From Bacteroidales bacterium UBA6377 (GTDB taxonomy: Bacteria; Bacteroidota; Bacteroidia; Bacteroidales; UBA932): a stretch of 64,000 bases of DNA. Positions within the stretch are counted from its first letter, which is position 1, and each line of letters begins with the position of its first letter. Positions 59,781-64,000 of the stretch are shown here, in pieces. The stretch lies in assembly GCA_002438805.1 (NCBI GenBank), contig DJQV01000017.1, forward strand, positions 77,726 to 141,725, written 5' to 3'. Below the pieces are notes generated by a model. It did no database searches. It was not told the DNA's origin and worked only from the letters and a program-made list of their open reading frames with translations. A program made the position numbers and the translations under genes.

Positions 59781-60331
59781 CTCATGTAGCCTGTCTTGTC
59801 ACGATAAGCGCTCATCAGATTGTTGAGCTGTTCGCCGAGCGCGGATATTACATCTTCCATCTTGACTTCAGGTCTGCTCTGGCTTCTGCCGAGCAGGCCT
59901 TCTGATTTCAGCGCCTCCCTCATGGCTGTGCTGCCGAGTCCGTGTTCGGCGAGCCAGATCCTGCTGACGCTGTCTTCGGCCCGGCTCAGGGCCAGCAGGA
60001 GATGGGTGGATTTGACCTGGCTGTCGCCGGCGCTGAGGGCTTCGTATGCGGCCAGACTTACGGCGCCCTCAGCGCTGCGCTTCATCTTTACCATGTCGGC
60101 ATTGTTGTACGGGACGGGCTTTTCCATGAATGTCGCCTCGTCTATCATGCGTTTGAGTTCACCGGTGTCAAGCCCCTGTCCGGAGAGGAACCGGCAGGCT
60201 TCGCAGTCCTGCCTTCTGAGCATTGCCAGCATCAGATGGTCGGCCCCGATGCCATAGTGGCCGGTGCGCATAGCCTCGTCTCTTGCGCCGGCGAGGATGG
60301 CCTTGAAGTCGTCTGACAACTTGATGTTCAT
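59777..60331 (-). CDS. stand-alone Clp N-domain protein
   Basis: 184 residues. Two Clp-N repeats are visible: DFKAILAGARDEAMRTGHYGIGADHLMLAML and, after a linker, KMKRSAEGAVSLAAYEAL with VKSTHLLLALSR. This is the substrate- or adaptor-binding part of ClpA/ClpB/ClpC, but there is no AAA+ module here. The C-terminal 30 residues (MEDVISALGEQLNNLMSAYRDKTG) are helical. It could be an adaptor or regulator of a Clp ATPase encoded elsewhere; function is inferred only. Confidence 0.88.
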   Translation of the reverse strand: MNIKLSDDFKAILAGARDEAMRTGHYGIGADHLMLAMLRRQDCEACRFLSGQGLDTGELKRMIDEATFMEKPVPYNNADMVKMKRSAEGAVSLAAYEALSAGDSQVKSTHLLLALSRAEDSVSRIWLAEHGLGSTAMREALKSEGLLGRSQSRPEVKMEDVISALGEQLNNLMSAYRDKTGYMS

Positions 60332-60347
60332 AGAATGTGAATATGGG

Positions 60348-60355
60348 CAAAAGTA
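60348..60355 (-). promoter_or_regulatory. -7 box of the Clp-N gene
   Basis: TACTTTTG on the minus strand, 16 bases before the ATG at 60331. Confidence 0.65.
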
Positions 60356-60360
60356 GCAAT

Positions 60361-60410
60361 TTAATCGGATTTTTATTCTAAATTTGCATATTTGGAAACA
60401 ATCCGATTAA
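60361..60410. repeat. 11-bp perfect inverted repeat flanking the gyrA promoter
   Basis: TTAATCGGATT (60361-60371) and AATCCGATTAA (60400-60410) are exact reverse complements, 28 bases apart. The gyrA -7 box lies between them. Confidence 0.8.
60379..60386 (+). promoter_or_regulatory. -7 box of the gyrA promoter
   Basis: TAAATTTG, 33 bases before the gyrA ATG at 60420. The expected start (about 60393) lies just before the right arm of the inverted repeat. Confidence 0.7.
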
Positions 60411-60419
60411 GAATTTTAT

Positions 60420-62969
60420 ATGGACAGTGAGGTAAAGACTCCCGAAGAAATTCGGGAAGAAGTGACAGGAATAATAGAACCCGTCGAGATCGACCACGAG
60501 ATGCGTACGGCCTACATCGACTATTCGATGTCGGTAATCGTGTCGCGTGCCTTGCCGGATGCGCGTGACGGCCTTAAGCCTGTGCAGCGCAGGGTGCTCT
60601 TCGGCATGGACGGACTCGGACTCAACTACGGCGGGCAGACCAAGAAGAGCGCAAGGATTGTCGGTGAGGTACTCGGTAAGTTCCATCCGCACGGTGATTC
60701 CAGCGTCTACGACGCCATGGCACGTCTCGCGCAGAACTGGAACCAGCGCTATCCTCTGATATTCGGACAGGGCAACTTCGGCTCCATGGACGGTGATCCT
60801 GTGGCCGCGATGCGATATACTGAAGCGAAACTTGAGAAGATTTCGGCTGAAGTCCTTGCGGACCTTGACAAGGACACGGTCGACATGACACTCAACTTTG
60901 ACGACTCTCTCCAGGAGCCTACCGTGCTTCCTACCAAGGTGCCGCTCCTGCTTCTCAACGGTTCGTCCGGCATCGCCGTCGGCATGGCCACCAACATGGC
61001 CCCGCACAACCTCGGGGAGTGCTGTGACGCCATCTGTGCTTATATCGACAACCCGGACATCTGCGTTGAAGATCTCATGCAGTATATCAAGGGCCCTGAT
61101 TTCCCGACCGGAGGCATCATACTTGGCAGGCAGGGCATCGTGGACGCCTACAGTACAGGCCGCGGCAGGATAGTGCTCCGTGCCAAGACCGAGATCGAGA
61201 CACACGACAACGGCAGGGATGTGATAGTGGTCACCGAGGTCCCGTATATGGTCAACAAGGCCGAGATGCTCTCGCGCATCAGCGAGATGATCCGTGACAA
61301 GAAGATCGAGGGCATATCCGAGATTAGGGAACTGACCAACCGCCAGGGCATACGAATCGAGTTCATTGTCAAGAAGGACGCCAACTCAAGCGTGGTGCTC
61401 AACACCCTTTTCAAGTATACCGCGCTCCAGAGCAGTTTTTCAATAAACAATGTCGCGCTTGTGAACGGCCGTCCGCGCACCTTGACCCTCAAGGACATGC
61501 TGGCCAATTTCGTGGACTTCCGCCACGAAGTTGTTGTACGGCGCACGAGGTTCGACCTGGACAAGGCTCTCAAGCGGGCCCATATCCTGGAAGGCCTCCT
61601 CAAGGCGATAGACGTCATCGATGAGGTGATAGCCATAATCAGAGCTTCCAAGAGCGTGGATGAGGCGAAGGGAACTCTCATGGCCCGTTTCGGTTTCGAC
61701 GATTTGCAGGCTACAGCCATCGTGGAGATGCGTCTGCGCCAGTTGACCGGACTCGAGAAGGAGAAACTCCAGGCTGAATATGATGATCTTGAGAAGTTCA
61801 TCGCCCGCTGCAAGGAGATTCTTGCCAGTGACGAGGAGCAGCTTGCCATAGTCAAGCAGGAGTGCCGCGACCTCAAGGAAAAGTTCGGCGATCCGCGCAG
61901 GACTGAGATCACCCTTTCCGCCGAGGAGTTCAATCCTGAGGACTTCTATGCCGATGAGGATGTGGTCATCACGATATCTCACCTCGGCTATATCAAGCGC
62001 ACCGCGCTGAGCGAGTTCCGTACCCAGGCCAGGGGCGGTATGGGCAAAAAGGCCAGCGCCACCAGGGAGGAGGATTTCATAGAGCATATATATGTGGCCA
62101 ACATGCATTCCACCATGCTCTTCTTTACGGACAGGGGAATGTGTTACAGGCTCAAGGTATATGAACTGCCGGAAGGGGCCCGCACAGCAAAGGGACGCGC
62201 CGTGCAGAATCTCCTCTCCATCGATGCGCAGGACAGCATCCGCACATACCTCAACGTGCGTTCCATCGAGGATTCCGCTTACACGGAGAGCCACTTCGTC
62301 ACGCTTGTGACCAAGCGCGGTACGGTCAAGAAGACCACACTCTCCGAGTATGCCAACAAGCGCAGCCGCAACAAAGGCATCATCGCCATCAACATACGCG
62401 AGGGGGACGAACTCCTGGATGCTCTCCTTACTGACGGAAGTGAGCAGATAATGATCGCTGCCCGTGCCGGGCGCTGCTGCCGCTTCAATGAAGATGAACT
62501 TCGCGCCCTCGGACGCAACTCTTCGGGCGTCCGGGGCATCTCCATAGAGGAAGACGATGAGGTGGTTGGAGCCATAGCCATCAAGCCGGAGGACAGTTCC
62601 GTCGCCGTGCTGGTCGTAAGCGAGAACGGTTACGGGAAGCGCTCTGCAGCCGATGAGTACAGGATCACGTCCCGTGGTGCCAAGGGTGTCAAGACGCTCA
62701 ACATCACGGACAAGACCGGGCCGCTCGTCGCGATCAAGGCTGTCACTGACGACAATGACCTCATGATCATCACCAAATCAGGCCTCACCATCAGGGTGGA
62801 CATGTCCGAACTGCGCCTGACAGGACGTGCGACGCAGGGTGTACGCCTCATCAATCTCCGCGAAGGGGATGCAATTGCGGCGGTTTCCCCGGTATCCAAG
62901 TCTGAGGAGGATGAGGTGGCTGGAGATGCTGCGGCGCAGGTAAACACTGACAATCAACAACTTAATTAG
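60420..62969 (+). CDS. gyrA: DNA gyrase subunit A
   Basis: 849 residues. The catalytic Tyr133 is in [14 protein letters not shown]. The quinolone-determining region [12 protein letters not shown] retains Ser94 and Asp98 (E. coli Ser83 and Asp87), the susceptible form. A GyrA-box-like QARGGMG replaces the consensus QRRGGKG in the C-terminal beta-pinwheel domain, which is otherwise full length and argues for GyrA over ParC. The C-terminal tail is acidic. It introduces negative supercoils together with GyrB (not in the window). Confidence 0.97.
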   Translation: MDSEVKTPEEIREEVTGIIEPVEIDHEMRTAYIDYSMSVIVSRALPDARDGLKPVQRRVLFGMDGLGLNYGGQTKKSARIVGEVLGKFHPHGDSSVYDAMARLAQNWNQRYPLIFGQGNFGSMDGDPVAAMRYTEAKLEKISAEVLADLDKDTVDMTLNFDDSLQEPTVLPTKVPLLLLNGSSGIAVGMATNMAPHNLGECCDAICAYIDNPDICVEDLMQYIKGPDFPTGGIILGRQGIVDAYSTGRGRIVLRAKTEIETHDNGRDVIVVTEVPYMVNKAEMLSRISEMIRDKKIEGISEIRELTNRQGIRIEFIVKKDANSSVVLNTLFKYTALQSSFSINNVALVNGRPRTLTLKDMLANFVDFRHEVVVRRTRFDLDKALKRAHILEGLLKAIDVIDEVIAIIRASKSVDEAKGTLMARFGFDDLQATAIVEMRLRQLTGLEKEKLQAEYDDLEKFIARCKEILASDEEQLAIVKQECRDLKEKFGDPRRTEITLSAEEFNPEDFYADEDVVITISHLGYIKRTALSEFRTQARGGMGKKASATREEDFIEHIYVANMHSTMLFFTDRGMCYRLKVYELPEGARTAKGRAVQNLLSIDAQDSIRTYLNVRSIEDSAYTESHFVTLVTKRGTVKKTTLSEYANKRSRNKGIIAINIREGDELLDALLTDGSEQIMIAARAGRCCRFNEDELRALGRNSSGVRGISIEEDDEVVGAIAIKPEDSSVAVLVVSENGYGKRSAADEYRITSRGAKGVKTLNITDKTGPLVAIKAVTDDNDLMIITKSGLTIRVDMSELRLTGRATQGVRLINLREGDAIAAVSPVSKSEEDEVAGDAAAQVNTDNQQLN

Positions 62970-62977
62970 ATATTCTG

Positions 62978-64000
62978 ATGAAAAAGATCTTATTAGTTAT
63001 GGCACTCGTAGCCTCGATGCAGGCTTTCGATGCCCAGGCTCAAGTCAAGAGCCCGGCTGCCGCCAAGTCCGCTGTGGAGAAGACGGAAGCTGCCACCACC
63101 AATCCTAAGCAGAGCCAGAAGCCTGCCACATGGATCAAGTATGGGAAGGCCTTGCTTGATGCCTACAACGCCCCGGCCGGCAATGTGTGGGTCGGGATGT
63201 CCCGTCAGGAGCTTCAGGTTCTTGGAGGCGGTGACAAACCGCTTTCGGAGTCAGTTGCCGAAGTGGGCGGCCGTCAGATGACAAAGGTCGCTTACGAAAA
63301 CAAGAACCTCTATTTCAACGAGAACGGCCTCCTCGAGGTCATCGAGGTGACTCAGCCGGTAGTGGAGGGCGCGCTTGACAAGGCGTATGCAGCATTCTCC
63401 GAGGCTGCCAAGCTTGATCCTGCAAACAAGAAGAAGAAAGATATCGACAACGGGCTCAGGCAGGTTGCCGAGAAATATTCAGCAGATGCCTACAACGCCT
63501 ACGCGTTCGGCAAGATGGCTGAAGCTTCCACCTTTTTCGAGAAGGCCGCCGCTGCAGCAGCGACAGCTCCCCTCAGCCAGATAGACACCAACTCCATCTA
63601 CAATGCCGGTTTCACCGCGCAGTCCGCCGGAGACAACGCTCGTGCCAAGGAGTTTTATGCAAAGTGCCTATCGCTCGGTTATCATGGCACTGATGGTGAC
63701 ACCTACGCAAAGATGGCTGACGTCTGTGACAAGCTTGGAGACAAGGAGGCTGCCAAGAACTACCTCGAAGAGGGATTCAAGGCCTATCCTCAGAGCCAGG
63801 GCATCCTTGTGGGCCTCATCAACTACTATGTGACGAGTGGCAGCAACACCGAGCGTCTCTTCCAGCTCCTCGATGAAGCCAAGAAGAACGAGCCTAACAA
63901 CGCTTCCCTCTACTATGTCGAGGGCAACATCAACGAGCAGCTCGGCAACGGTGATGCCGCTGTGGCCGCATACCGCAAGTGTTCCGAGATCAACCCGGAG
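62978..64000 (+). CDS. secreted tetratricopeptide-repeat protein, 3' end cut off by window edge
   Basis: 341 residues are visible. A signal peptide (MKKILLVMALVASMQAFDAQA) is followed by an Ala/Lys/Thr-rich stretch and then TPR-like helical pairs, for example AYAAFSEAAKLDPANKK, AYNAYAFGKMAEASTFFEKA, YNAGFTAQSAGDNARAKEFY, YAKMADVCDKLGDKEAAKNY and YYVEGNINEQLGNGDAAVAAY. It would sit in the periplasm as an interaction scaffold. It follows gyrA by 8 bases, a linkage I recall from other Bacteroidota. Confidence 0.85.
   Translation, partial: MKKILLVMALVASMQAFDAQAQVKSPAAAKSAVEKTEAATTNPKQSQKPATWIKYGKALLDAYNAPAGNVWVGMSRQELQVLGGGDKPLSESVAEVGGRQMTKVAYENKNLYFNENGLLEVIEVTQPVVEGALDKAYAAFSEAAKLDPANKKKKDIDNGLRQVAEKYSADAYNAYAFGKMAEASTFFEKAAAAAATAPLSQIDTNSIYNAGFTAQSAGDNARAKEFYAKCLSLGYHGTDGDTYAKMADVCDKLGDKEAAKNYLEEGFKAYPQSQGILVGLINYYVTSGSNTERLFQLLDEAKKNEPNNASLYYVEGNINEQLGNGDAAVAAYRKCSEINPE

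Overview
The window comes from the chromosome of a member of the Bacteroidota, most likely the order Bacteroidales. Three things point there. Nearly every divergent gene pair is separated by a Bacteroidota-type -7 box (TAnnTTTG). Several families are largely confined to the phylum (DUF4290, DUF4293, DUF3822, FISUMP lipoproteins, DUF4861). The division and cell-wall cluster has the phylum's gene order, including the lack of murF. GC content looks moderately high by eye (mid-50s percent, not computed). I cannot name a genus. No rRNA, tRNA, CRISPR array, insertion sequence or prophage was recognised, and no stretch over 300 bases lacks a gene.

Layout. (1) 1-8870, minus strand: a threonine-catabolism gene (kbl) is followed at very short spacing by a pectin-degradation run: GH28 polygalacturonase, GH105 unsaturated uronyl hydrolase, kduD, kduI, a DUF4861 lipoprotein and a LamG-GH3 glycosidase that runs off the left edge. 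Together they would cut polygalacturonan, release unsaturated uronic acids and feed them toward 2-keto-3-deoxygluconate. (2) 8947-11512, plus strand: SDR-type threonine dehydrogenase (the partner of kbl, transcribed divergently), a YgjP-like metallopeptidase, rpiB and truB. (3) 11513-11716: a convergent intergenic region with two striking hairpins. (4) 11717-28154, minus strand: a 14-gene dcw operon, mraZ-rsmH-ftsL-ftsI-murE-mraY-murD-ftsW-murG-murC-ftsQ-ftsA-ftsZ-gltX, with mostly overlapping genes. Its promoter carries four 10-bp-phased repeats resembling MraZ boxes. (5) 28289-37243, plus strand: alr, a secreted C1B peptidase, an AddB/AddA-like helicase-nuclease pair and a lytic transglycosylase, tightly packed. 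(6) 37221-41799, minus strand: a LolA-like protein, ftsK, DUF4290 and apbE. (7) 41886-49792: a FISUMP lipoprotein, a short ComEC-like protein, the ackA-pduL acetate/ATP pair, rsmD with two small partners, an NrnA-type DHH phosphoesterase and a tandem-FKBP lipoprotein. (8) 49810-64000: a MATE exporter, a cytidylate-kinase-like protein, a CoA-transferase, mazG, a GNAT-like protein, prfA, fabF, a membrane-anchored LytTR regulator, DUF4293, a nucleoside phosphorylase, a stand-alone Clp-N protein, gyrA and a truncated TPR protein.

Most of the window is ordinary core genome. The accessory part is the pectin locus at the left end. I found no clearly new multi-gene system. The best leads are regulatory: the phased repeats in the mraZ/alr intergenic region, an 11-bp inverted repeat around the gyrA promoter, the paired hairpins at 11.58-11.67 kb, a terminator-like hairpin immediately before the GH3 start, and mutually overlapping divergent promoters at 53.19 kb. 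All product names rest on reading motifs and remembered family features; no database search was run.
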